The position numbers were made by a program, and so were the translations under genes. A model generated the notes under the pieces. That model saw only the letters and a list, made by a program, of their open reading frames with translations. It ran no database searches and was not told where the DNA came from. A DNA stretch of 16,031 nucleotides from Christensenella sp. UBA4379 (GTDB taxonomy: Bacteria; Bacillota; Clostridia; Christensenellales; Aristaeellaceae), in assembly GCA_002391225.1 (NCBI GenBank), contig DGRV01000077.1, forward strand, positions 1 through 16,031. The letters run 5' to 3'. Below are positions 6,347 through 13,183 of this stretch, in pieces. Within the stretch, counting starts at the first letter, position 1. Each line of letters opens with the position of its first letter.

Positions 6347-7687
6347 ATGAACCGGGATCTGACCATTGGAAAGCCCTCGTCCGTGCTTTGGCGGTTCTGT
6401 CTGCCGCTGTTCGGGAGCGTCATTTTTCAGCAGCTGTATAACATCGCAGACAGCTTGGTGGCCGGCAAGTACATCGGCGAAAACGCCCTGGCGGCCGTCG
6501 GCAACAGCTACGAAATCACCCTGATCTTCATCGCCTTCGCCTTTGGCTGCAACATCGGCTGTTCGGTCGTGGTGTCCCGTTATTTTGGGGCAAAGCAGCT
6601 GGATGAAATGAAAACGGCAGTGTCCACGGCGGCCATTTTCAGCGCCGCGCTGTGCGGGCTTTTGATGACGCTGGGCCTTCTGTTCAGCCGCCCCCTGCTC
6701 GCCCTGATCCGGACGCCGGCGGAGATCCTTTCCGATTCCGCCCTGTACCTGGACATTTACCTGCTGGGCCTGCCGTTCATGTTCTTTTACAACCTCGCCA
6801 ACGGCATCTTTACCGCCCTGGGCGATTCCAGGACGCCGTTTCTGTTTTTGGCCGCTTCCTCCACGGCCAACATCCTGATGGACATTCTGTTCGTCAAGGG
6901 CTTTGGAATGAAGGTGGAAGGCGTCGCCTGGGCGACGCTGCTGTGCCAGGGGGTCAGCTGCGTGCTGGCTCTTTGGTTCGTGCTCAAGCGGCTCAAAGGC
7001 ATCCGGACGGAGAAACCGCCCAAGCGCTTTTCCGTCCATCTCCTTCGGATGTTCCTGGCCATCGCTGTGCCCAGCACCCTGCAGCAGAGCTTTATTTCCG
7101 TCGGCAATCTGATCATCCAGGGGGTCATCAACAGCTTCGGCCCCGGCGTCATCGCTGGATACTCCGCGGCGGTCAAGCTGAACAACCTGGTCATCACTTC
7201 CTTTACCACCATGGGCAACGGCATTTCCAACTACACCTCCCAGAACCTCGGGGCCGGAAAGCACGAGCGCGTTTCCGGCGGCTTCCAGGCCGGGCTCCAA
7301 ATGGTCTGGTGGATCAGCCTCCCCCTGGCCGCCGGATATTTCTTTCTGGGCGAGCCGCTGCTCCGCCTGTTTATCGACCAGCCCTCCGCCCTCGCGGTGC
7401 AGACCGGCATCACCTTCCTCCGGATTCTCTCGCCCTTCTACTTCGCGGTGTCCGCCAAGCTCGTCGCAGACGGCGTTCTGCGCGGCGCGGGACAGATGAA
7501 GCAGTTTATGATCGCCACCTTTACCGACCTGATCCTCCGGGTCGTCCTCGCCATCGTCCTTTCCAAAACAGCCCTCGGCGCGACAGGCATCTGGTGCGCC
7601 TGGCCCATCGGCTGGGTAATCGCGACGGTGCTCTCGGTGCGGTTTTACTTTCAGTTTCAGAAATCGCTCCATAGAGCAGAGGCTTGA
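6347..7687 (+). CDS. MATE-family multidrug/Na+ antiporter
   Basis: A 446-residue polytopic transporter of the MATE family, which exports drugs or metabolites in exchange for Na+ or H+. Family marks are the N-terminal PLFGSVIFQQLYNIADSL (residues 20-37) with the NIADS segment, then GKYIGENALAAVGNSY, VVVSRYFGAKQ after helix 3, and in the second half PSTLQQSFISVGNLIIQ and YTSQNLGAGK, the mirrored repeat expected of two MatE domains. About twelve hydrophobic segments are present and the length is typical. The ATG follows AGGAGGG by about ten bases. A terminator-like hairpin follows the stop. Substrate cannot be deduced. Confidence 0.95.
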   Translation: MNRDLTIGKPSSVLWRFCLPLFGSVIFQQLYNIADSLVAGKYIGENALAAVGNSYEITLIFIAFAFGCNIGCSVVVSRYFGAKQLDEMKTAVSTAAIFSAALCGLLMTLGLLFSRPLLALIRTPAEILSDSALYLDIYLLGLPFMFFYNLANGIFTALGDSRTPFLFLAASSTANILMDILFVKGFGMKVEGVAWATLLCQGVSCVLALWFVLKRLKGIRTEKPPKRFSVHLLRMFLAIAVPSTLQQSFISVGNLIIQGVINSFGPGVIAGYSAAVKLNNLVITSFTTMGNGISNYTSQNLGAGKHERVSGGFQAGLQMVWWISLPLAAGYFFLGEPLLRLFIDQPSALAVQTGITFLRILSPFYFAVSAKLVADGVLRGAGQMKQFMIATFTDLILRVVLAIVLSKTALGATGIWCAWPIGWVIATVLSVRFYFQFQKSLHRAEA

Positions 7688-7702
7688 CGGCGAGTTTTCT
7701 CT

Positions 7703-7738
7703 AAGCAGCCTGTCCTGTCAGGCTGCTTTAAAAGTTTT
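7703..7738 (+). terminator. Terminator after the MATE gene
   Basis: AAGCAGCCTG (7703-7712) pairs perfectly with CAGGCTGCTT (7719-7728) around loop TCCTGT, followed by TAAAAGTTTT. The stem is very strong, the T-run weak and interrupted. It lies 15 bases after the MATE stop codon. Confidence 0.7.
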
Positions 7739-7884
7739 AAAAAAATGGATCTTTCTTAAAATTCAGGCAATTCTGCCGGCATGGCCAAAGGCCGTTTAGA
7801 TTCGGCGCTATGATGGACATTCATATGGCCGGGATCGGGATGGCCTGGATGATTGACCAACCAGGATTTGCGGGAGAAAAGCTG

Positions 7885-8349
7885 ATGCTCACGCTCTATA
7901 AACCAAAGCCTGAAGATCTGTGGTTCCGGCAAATGATGCTGGGCGACGAAGATACGATGTCTTACAATCATGCATGGGGCGGTACGATCCCGTGGCCCGA
8001 ATCGAAATGGACAGGCTGGTATGATGCCTGGGTGGTCCACCATGAGGGCAAAAGGTATTACAGATATCTCAAAGACGAGGACGGACAATTTGTCGGAGAG
8101 ATCGCCTATCACTATGATGACGAAATCGGGCATGCGATGGCGGACGTCATCATCTATGCGCCCCACAGAGGAAGAGGTTATGGCGGAGAAGCACTGAATT
8201 TGCTGTGCGCTGCCGCGAAGGAAAATGGCGCTGCCGTTCTGTATGACGATCTTGCCATTGACAATCCGGCGATCAGGCTGTTTCTGCGCCACGGCTTTAC
8301 AGAAGAAAGCCGGACGAAGGAAAAGATCCGTCTGCGCAAAACGCTGTAG
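7885..8349 (+). CDS. GNAT-family N-acetyltransferase
   Basis: A 154-residue acetyltransferase that would transfer acetyl from acetyl-CoA to an unknown amine. The CoA-binding motif is YAPHRGRGYGGEAL (R/Q-x-x-G-x-G/A type), at roughly residues 91-104, preceded by the beta strand ADVIIYAP, and followed by the typical DDLAIDNPAIRLFLRHGF segment that closes the fold. I choose the ATG at 7885 because GGGAG lies eight bases upstream and the typical GNAT opening (MLTLYKPKPEDL) begins there; the frame is open 25 codons further to 7810, but those residues do not resemble a GNAT N-terminus. It is 18 bases ahead of a broken P-loop kinase and appears to head a small transcription unit with it and the Nudix-methyltransferase gene. 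Confidence 0.88.
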   Translation: MLTLYKPKPEDLWFRQMMLGDEDTMSYNHAWGGTIPWPESKWTGWYDAWVVHHEGKRYYRYLKDEDGQFVGEIAYHYDDEIGHAMADVIIYAPHRGRGYGGEALNLLCAAAKENGAAVLYDDLAIDNPAIRLFLRHGFTEESRTKEKIRLRKTL

Positions 8350-8367
8350 CTTAAGGGAGAGATCAGC

Positions 8368-8572
8368 ATGAAACTGTTTGTCATCACCGGCACCTGCGGG
8401 GCGGGCAAATCCACCGTCAAAGAAAAGCTGTCAGCCACGTCCCCACGTTGAATACAATCAATGGATAGGCCGGAACCGCGGCAAATACCAGCTGTTTATC
8501 GACACGGAGAACGAAACGCCGGACAGGACCGCGAACAGGATTGCCGCTTGGATCGGCAGACTGACGGATTGA
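8368..8572 (+). pseudogene. P-loop kinase/ATPase remnant with internal deletion
   Basis: A good ribosome binding site (AAGGGAG) precedes ATG at 8368, which starts MKLFVITGTCGAGKSTVKEK, a clean Walker A P-loop (GTCGAGKST) at residues 8-16. The frame ends after 27 residues at TGA 8449-8451. Just before that stop, from about 8437, another frame reads RPHVEYNQWIGRNRGKY and continues LFIDTENETPDRTANRIAAWI to a stop at 8572, which looks like the C-terminal end of the same kind of small P-loop kinase (usually around 150-200 residues). The middle of the gene, including Walker B and the substrate region, is missing and the two ends are out of frame. I infer an internal deletion of a length not divisible by three. 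The substrate of the ancestral enzyme is unknown. Confidence 0.8.
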
Positions 8573-8603
8573 TGGCGGAGAACATTGAAAGGATACGCTT
8601 CCC

Positions 8604-9881
8604 GTGAAAGAAATCGAAATTTCCGGAGCCAACCGTTTTGACGCCTTTACCAAAACCCGCGTCGGAAGCCGGGCACTGATCCTCCGGGACGGAAGGATTC
8701 TGCTTTCCCATGAAACCCGGTCGGGCTGGTGGCTGATCCCTGGCGGCGGGATGGAAGAGGGCGAAACGCCCGAAATATGCTGCAAAAGAGAAGTGGAAGA
8801 GGAAACGGGCTATATCGTGCAGCCGCTGCGCGAATTCCTCACCCTCTATGAATACTATGAGGAATACCGCTATATCAGCCACTATTTTGTCTGTGAGGTC
8901 ACAGGCCAGGGACAGATGAACCTGACGGACGCGGAGAAAAAGCGGGGTCTGGAGCCTGAATGGATGCGGCTTCAGGACGCGATTGACCTGTTCTCCCGTC
9001 ATCAGGACTACGCGAAGGTCAGCGAGGAGCAGCGCGGCTCTTACTTACGGGAATTTACCGCCTTGCAGGAATACGTGAAGGAAGCGTCCGTTTCCTTAAA
9101 CCCTCTGAGCGAAAGGGACACCGTCAGGAACCAGTATCAGACTGCCGAAAAGCTGAATACCCGGATCTCAATTCACAGCAAATATTCCGTAAATCCCCAG
9201 GGCTTTGGAAATTGGATCGCCTCCCATTATCCAATCCGGGAAGGGCTGTCTGTGCTGGAGCTTGGATGCGGCACCGGCGATATGTGGGCGGGAAAACAGG
9301 ACATCATTGACCGCTGTTCCCGTTTCGTGCTTTCGGATGCTTCAGAGGGCATGCTGCGCAAGGCGCAGGAGACCCTTCACGATATTCATGGGATCGACTA
9401 CCGCGTGATTGATATTCAGGAGATTCCCTTTGAGGATCAGACCTTTGATTTCGTGATCGCCAATATGATGCTCTACCATGTTCCGGACCTTTTCCGTGGC
9501 CTGCGGGAAGTAAAGCGAGTGCTGAAAAACGGAGGAACGTTTGCCTGCGCGACCTATGGCGAAAACGGGATGATGGCGTACCTCTATCGTATGTTCGCGG
9601 ACTATCCGGTCCGGTATCAGATCAACACCAGCTTTACCCTGCAGAACGGAGAGGAAAAACTGAAAACATTTTTCCCGGACGTCCAAAGGCTCCTGTACGA
9701 GGACGCCCTGGAAGTCACCAACGCGGATGATATGGCCGATTACATCTTTTCCCTGGCGGGAATAACAGACCTGCAGAAAATCCCCCGGGAGGAAGTGCGG
9801 GCTGTACTCAAAAAGAACATGCCGGATGGCGTCCTGCACGTTCCAAAGGAGTATGGAATGTTCATTGCCAGAAAAGCATAG
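8604..9881 (+). CDS. Nudix hydrolase - SAM methyltransferase fusion protein
   Basis: A 425-residue two-domain enzyme. Residues ~15-155 form a Nudix domain: the Nudix box is complete (G48, E54, R62-E63-V64, E66-E67, G69-Y70 in GGMEEGETPEICCKREVEEE and on), so the metal-binding glutamates are present; such enzymes hydrolyse nucleoside-diphosphate-linked compounds. After a linker (about 156-172), residues ~173-425 form a class I SAM-dependent methyltransferase: motif I VLELGCGTG (217-225), the acidic ribose-binding Asp245 in FVLSDAS, then IPFEDQTFDFVIANMMLYHV and the motif-post FRGLREVKRVLKNGGTF. The segment TVRNQYQTAEKLNTRISIH at the start of this half resembles the N-terminus of free-standing methyltransferases. 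The start is GTG at 8604 with GAAAGGA ten bases upstream. No frameshift separates the halves. Substrates are unknown. Confidence 0.88.
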   Translation: MKEIEISGANRFDAFTKTRVGSRALILRDGRILLSHETRSGWWLIPGGGMEEGETPEICCKREVEEETGYIVQPLREFLTLYEYYEEYRYISHYFVCEVTGQGQMNLTDAEKKRGLEPEWMRLQDAIDLFSRHQDYAKVSEEQRGSYLREFTALQEYVKEASVSLNPLSERDTVRNQYQTAEKLNTRISIHSKYSVNPQGFGNWIASHYPIREGLSVLELGCGTGDMWAGKQDIIDRCSRFVLSDASEGMLRKAQETLHDIHGIDYRVIDIQEIPFEDQTFDFVIANMMLYHVPDLFRGLREVKRVLKNGGTFACATYGENGMMAYLYRMFADYPVRYQINTSFTLQNGEEKLKTFFPDVQRLLYEDALEVTNADDMADYIFSLAGITDLQKIPREEVRAVLKKNMPDGVLHVPKEYGMFIARKA

Positions 9882-9905
9882 GCGGAAACAGGTTGGTCAA
9901 TACAC

Positions 9906-9955
9906 AGCGCCTGCTGAGGGAGCCGAGTTTTTTCAGCTCGTCCTCAGCAGGCGCT
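9906..9955. other. Long inverted repeat after the Nudix-methyltransferase gene
   Basis: AGCGCCTGCTGAGG (9906-9919) pairs perfectly with CCTCAGCAGGCGCT (9942-9955). Within the loop GAGC and GCTC can extend the stem around a TTTTTT loop. It begins 25 bases after the stop at 9881. The T-run is in the loop, not after the stem, so it is not a standard terminator on either strand, though it may stop or stabilise transcript ends. Confidence 0.65.
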
Positions 9956-10026
9956 AAAGTTTACAGTAAACAGATGTAGGGTGTTCACGTGACCCAGACC
10001 GCTGATTTTACTGAAATTTCATGTTT

Positions 10027-10087
10027 CCCACTTCTTTTGTCCGGTGTTCGCCGGATGGATGATCATGGGTCTTCATGAATCAGTGGG
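10027..10087. other. Predicted three-way-junction structure, intergenic
   Basis: CCCAC (10027-10031) pairs with GTGGG (10083-10087). Inside are two hairpins: TCCGG/CCGGA (10040-10044 with 10051-10055, loop TGTTCG) and TGATCATG/CATG-A-ATCA (10060-10067 with 10074-10082, one bulged A, loop GGTCTT). No gene is recognisable in 9956-10109. Strand and function are unknown; by-eye folding only. Confidence 0.35.
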
Positions 10088-10109
10088 TATGTCATACAAT
10101 GTGTGCTGA

Positions 10110-10637
10110 TTAAGATCTTTCCTTTTTTGCCTTTCGCTTTACTATCAAAATCCAAATGGCACAGATAAAGAGAATCAAAGCACAAGGATAGTACATAGAG
10201 TGCGCAATCCCCCAGACTCGATTACTGTCAGGCATAATACGTCTATCCATGAAATCCCAGTTTACAAGATAGAAAGCAACGCCCATAATGATTGAAAAAA
10301 TCATCATAAGAACAGGCTTCTTACCCAGCGCACAAAGAAGCGTGATAATCGCAGACACACCAATGGCTCCGATGAGTACCGCATAGATAATACCAGCGGA
10401 TTGATCAGGATAGATTTCATGTCCTGCTTGAACATAGACTTTTGCATACTCAAATAATGATATATCTTTCATGTCCCCTACTGTAAGATCAGCAGAAGAA
10501 TAGACTTTCTCATTTGAGATTGAATCCATGTATTTTGCATAGTCTGGAGTAGCGGGAATAAAAGGGAGGAAAAATGCGGCTATTGCGACCAAAGAAACAA
10601 TTATACCAATAATGCGAGGAGCAAGAGTACCTTTCAT
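10110..10637 (-). CDS. Four-helix membrane protein of unknown function
   Basis: A 175-residue protein with four predicted membrane helices (about residues 8-27, 82-103, 107-126, 147-168), a polar loop of ~50 residues after the first helix (rich in Asp, Tyr and Ser), and a basic C-terminal tail KRKAKKERS. I do not recognise a family. The start follows GAGGT, which overlaps the stop codon of the upstream repeat-protein gene nine bases away, so the two are almost certainly translated from one message. Base composition matches its partner and is more A+T-rich than the rest of the window. A membrane partner or anchor for the secreted repeat protein is possible but is only inference from position. 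Confidence 0.75.
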   Translation of the reverse strand: MKGTLAPRIIGIIVSLVAIAAFFLPFIPATPDYAKYMDSISNEKVYSSADLTVGDMKDISLFEYAKVYVQAGHEIYPDQSAGIIYAVLIGAIGVSAIITLLCALGKKPVLMMIFSIIMGVAFYLVNWDFMDRRIMPDSNRVWGIAHSMYYPCALILFICAIWILIVKRKAKKERS

Positions 10638-10646
10638 TTTTCTACC

Positions 10647-12317
10647 TCATTTAGCTTTTGTTCCGCATTCCGGGCAGAACTTAAAGGGATGGTCTAGGTC
10701 TGTATTCTCATAACCACAATTGCTACAAATTTGAGATTCTGGACGTTTCGCACCACATTCTCTACAGAACTTACCACCGTTATTTACTGTCGTGCACTCA
10801 GTACAGACCCACTCATCATTATTGCTACTGGATTCATCTTTTTCAAATGTTACAGCCTCAAAACCTATGCCTTTGTCTTTAGCCATTTGCTCAGTGGTAG
10901 AGCCTGCGAGTCCCTTTATTACAAGCCCCTTGTTACAGTAATCGAAAGCACCTGAATACTTATCATATGAAGTATATTGTCCTTTAATGGTTGCAACCAT
11001 CAACTTCTCACACCAAGAGAAAGCGCCTCCACCAAGGCTTGTGACACTTTCAGGAATTTCAATTGAAGTCAAGGCGTAGCAAGAGCTAAACGCCCGATCA
11101 TCAATACTTACAAGATTCTTGGGGAACACGATGCCAGTCAATTTATTGCACCCATTAAAAGCAGCTGTTCCGATTCTCAGCAGAGAGTCTGGGAAAGTAA
11201 CATTTACAAGGTTCTTTCCATAAAGGAATGAATAGTCACCAATAGTTTCAACGCCTTCAGGTACATTATAGATTCCTTGTACCTTACCAACAGGATAGGC
11301 AACTAATGTTTTTCCTGTCACATCGAACAAGACTCCATCTACTGACTTAAATGTCTCAGAACCTTCAGCTACAAGTATTTCTTTCAATTCATAACAGGAC
11401 TCAAACATATCGTCGCCAAGTCTCTGAAGGCTGGCTGGAAATGTGATAGACGGCAAGGTATTACATTGATGAAATGCTGTACTGCCAATAGAAAGAAGAC
11501 CTTCGGAAAAATTGATTGAAGTAAGCTTTTCGCAGCCGGCAAATGCATCTCCACCGATTGTTTCAACAGAACCAGGAATAGAAATACTTTCGATCATTTC
11601 ATTCCAATAGAATGCATACGCATCAACCTTTTTTACCGTTTCTGGAATTGCAAACGAGCGGCCAGTTTTTCCAGCAGGATAGAAAATCAATGTCGTTTGA
11701 TCCTTATTGTAGAGAACCCCATCAACAGAAACGTAGTATAAGTTTTCTTCTGCCACGTTAATAGCTGTAAGCTTACTAGATCCCACAAAAGTTCGATCTT
11801 CATTAATGTATTCAACGCTTGCAGGAATATTCAATACAGTAAGAGATTCACAATCATGGAATGCTAAATCTTCAATTCTCTTAAGCGTATCTGGAAGCTC
11901 AATTGACATCAAACTTTCACATCCATAAAATGCCCAAGACCCAATACTCTCCACATTCTTAGACATTTTTATAGTTGTTATCTTATTACAGTTTTCAAAT
12001 GCTTGATCTGCGACAACAGTCAATGTATCTGGGAGCGTCACACTTGTGAGTTCGCGGCACCAATAAAATGCGCTATCGCCAACCGTAGTCACGCCTTCTT
12101 CAATAACTACAGATTTGATGTCTTTCCTCAAATCTTTCCAAGGAGCAGAACCATATCGAAAATCATCCATTGGTCCTGAACCAGATATAGTAAGAACACC
12201 AGCGGAATCCAGTTTCCAAGTCAACTTTGCACCGCAGGTGCCTTCATTATCAGCTAGAGCAATTGTTCCGCATAGAACTACAGCAATCACCAACAGTAGC
12301 ATAACCAATTTCTTCAT
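10647..12317 (-). CDS. Secreted BspA-type leucine-rich-repeat protein with zinc-ribbon tail
   Basis: A 556-residue protein. Signal peptide MKKLVMLLLVIAVVLCGTIALA (1-22), then the typical entry segment CGAKLTWKLDSAGVLTISGSG, then a long array of BspA-type leucine-rich repeats (LRR_5) of about 23 residues with the pattern AFxxCxxLTSIxIPxSVxxIG, from about 70 to 470. Two blocks of a variant repeat (VDGVLYNKDQTTLIFYPAGK and VDGVLFDVTGKTLVAYPVGK) interrupt the array. BspA-type proteins act at the surface in binding host or microbial ligands. The last ~55 residues are a Ser/Asn linker and two zinc ribbons with four CxxC pairs (CTEC, CREC, CSNC, CPEC). The start at 12317 is set by AAAGGAG and the signal peptide; the frame is open 34 codons further upstream without such support. 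Strikingly A+T-rich relative to flanking genes. Confidence 0.9.
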   Translation of the reverse strand: MKKLVMLLLVIAVVLCGTIALADNEGTCGAKLTWKLDSAGVLTISGSGPMDDFRYGSAPWKDLRKDIKSVVIEEGVTTVGDSAFYWCRELTSVTLPDTLTVVADQAFENCNKITTIKMSKNVESIGSWAFYGCESLMSIELPDTLKRIEDLAFHDCESLTVLNIPASVEYINEDRTFVGSSKLTAINVAEENLYYVSVDGVLYNKDQTTLIFYPAGKTGRSFAIPETVKKVDAYAFYWNEMIESISIPGSVETIGGDAFAGCEKLTSINFSEGLLSIGSTAFHQCNTLPSITFPASLQRLGDDMFESCYELKEILVAEGSETFKSVDGVLFDVTGKTLVAYPVGKVQGIYNVPEGVETIGDYSFLYGKNLVNVTFPDSLLRIGTAAFNGCNKLTGIVFPKNLVSIDDRAFSSCYALTSIEIPESVTSLGGGAFSWCEKLMVATIKGQYTSYDKYSGAFDYCNKGLVIKGLAGSTTEQMAKDKGIGFEAVTFEKDESSSNNDEWVCTECTTVNNGGKFCRECGAKRPESQICSNCGYENTDLDHPFKFCPECGTKAK

Positions 12318-12362
12318 GGATGCCAGTCTCCTTTCAAGAAAAATCACTGAATGATATATTTC

Positions 12363-12464
12363 TTCACTACTCCTTCTTTTCCTGCACAAATTCAAAAAGA
12401 AGTGGGCCGAAAATGACAAAGCACGTCTATCCTTCCCTCATCATGTATTTTATTTCACTACTCC
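12363..12464. repeat. 11-bp direct repeat flanking the LRR-gene leader
   Basis: TTCACTACTCC occurs at 12363-12373 and again at 12454-12464; the second copy covers the stop codon of the HprK-like gene. Similarity continues weakly beyond the 11 bases. The region between holds no recognisable gene or hairpin; a promoter for the LRR gene must lie here but I see no convincing pair of boxes. Confidence 0.6.
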
Positions 12465-13183
12465 CCCATGTTTATATGGATTCCTCTGAACAATACCCGC
12501 GCGGCTTCCGGGTCCTTCCGGCAGGTCATATCATATACCCTGGTCTGCTCAAAAAGATGGTTCAGGAGCTCCAGGATGTTTTTCCCGTATCTGCTGCCTT
12601 CTCTCGGAATGTATACCTGGCGCATCAGGGCGGTGAGATGGAGCATGGGATTCACTTCTTCAATGCGGTTTTCCTCTCCCCGTGAAAGAAGGATAAGGCC
12701 GTGCAGCGGACTGCTTGTGTTTTCCCCCCAGCGTTCCTTCCCGCACCAGGGGGAGCCAAAGGCGATCATCCGTCCGCCCAGGTACCGGATGATCGTTTTG
12801 TCTCCGTTGACGAGGCCTACGCGGCGTCCAAGCAGCTCCTTGCAGGATCGGAGAAGGGTCGACTTTCCGGTGCCGCTGTCGGCGCAGATGGCATAGGCCT
12901 TTCCGTCGATGGTAAATGTCGCGGCGTGGAGAAAGAGGGCGTCAAAGCGCGGCAGCTCTTTTCCCAGGGCTTTGGATACGCTGATGAGCTCCGCCGCTTC
13001 CGGCTCGATCGGGTACGGGCAGGCGCTGATTTCCCGCCGGATTTCCTGGTCGGAGATCTGTATCGAAATGTCCGGATCCTTCCCTTCCTCCCGGTCCGCC
13101 ATGTAATCCCTGCACCACTCCCCGATGAGCGCGTACCGGGGCTCAATATCAATCAGAAGCTCAGCAACCCGGATCCGAAACAC
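12458..13183 (-). CDS. HPr-kinase-like (HprK-related) protein of a RiPP operon
   Basis: A 241-residue protein resembling the C-terminal kinase domain of HPr kinase/phosphorylase and the related kinase-like proteins of peptide clusters. The P-loop is ADSGTGKSTL at residues 101-110, preceded by LHAATFTIDGKAYAI (HprK-like His and strand), then VNGDKTII (~125-132, metal-site-like Asp) and GSPWCGKERWGENTSSPLHG (143-162). The N-terminal ~75 residues lack the HprK sensor domain. Start is GTG at 13183 with GGGAGGG seven bases upstream; it lies inside the end of the radical SAM gene (23-base overlap), so translation is coupled. HprK-like kinases phosphorylate the C-terminal Ser of some lasso peptides; here the likely target is the peptide encoded first in the operon (inference). 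Alternatively it regulates another protein. Confidence 0.82.
   Translation of the reverse strand: MFRIRVAELLIDIEPRYALIGEWCRDYMADREEGKDPDISIQISDQEIRREISACPYPIEPEAAELISVSKALGKELPRFDALFLHAATFTIDGKAYAICADSGTGKSTLLRSCKELLGRRVGLVNGDKTIIRYLGGRMIAFGSPWCGKERWGENTSSPLHGLILLSRGEENRIEEVNPMLHLTALMRQVYIPREGSRYGKNILELLNHLFEQTRVYDMTCRKDPEAARVLFRGIHINMGE

Noticed and set aside
5915..7672. A 585-codon open frame on the minus strand
   Set aside because: It lies opposite the clear MATE gene, starts near its end, and encodes a Gly/Gln/Asp/His-rich sequence without any domain; it is a by-product of G+C-rich third codon positions.
7810..7884. Longer N-terminus for the GNAT acetyltransferase
   Set aside because: The extra 25 codons are not preceded by a good ribosome binding site and do not resemble the family; the internal ATG at 7885 has both.
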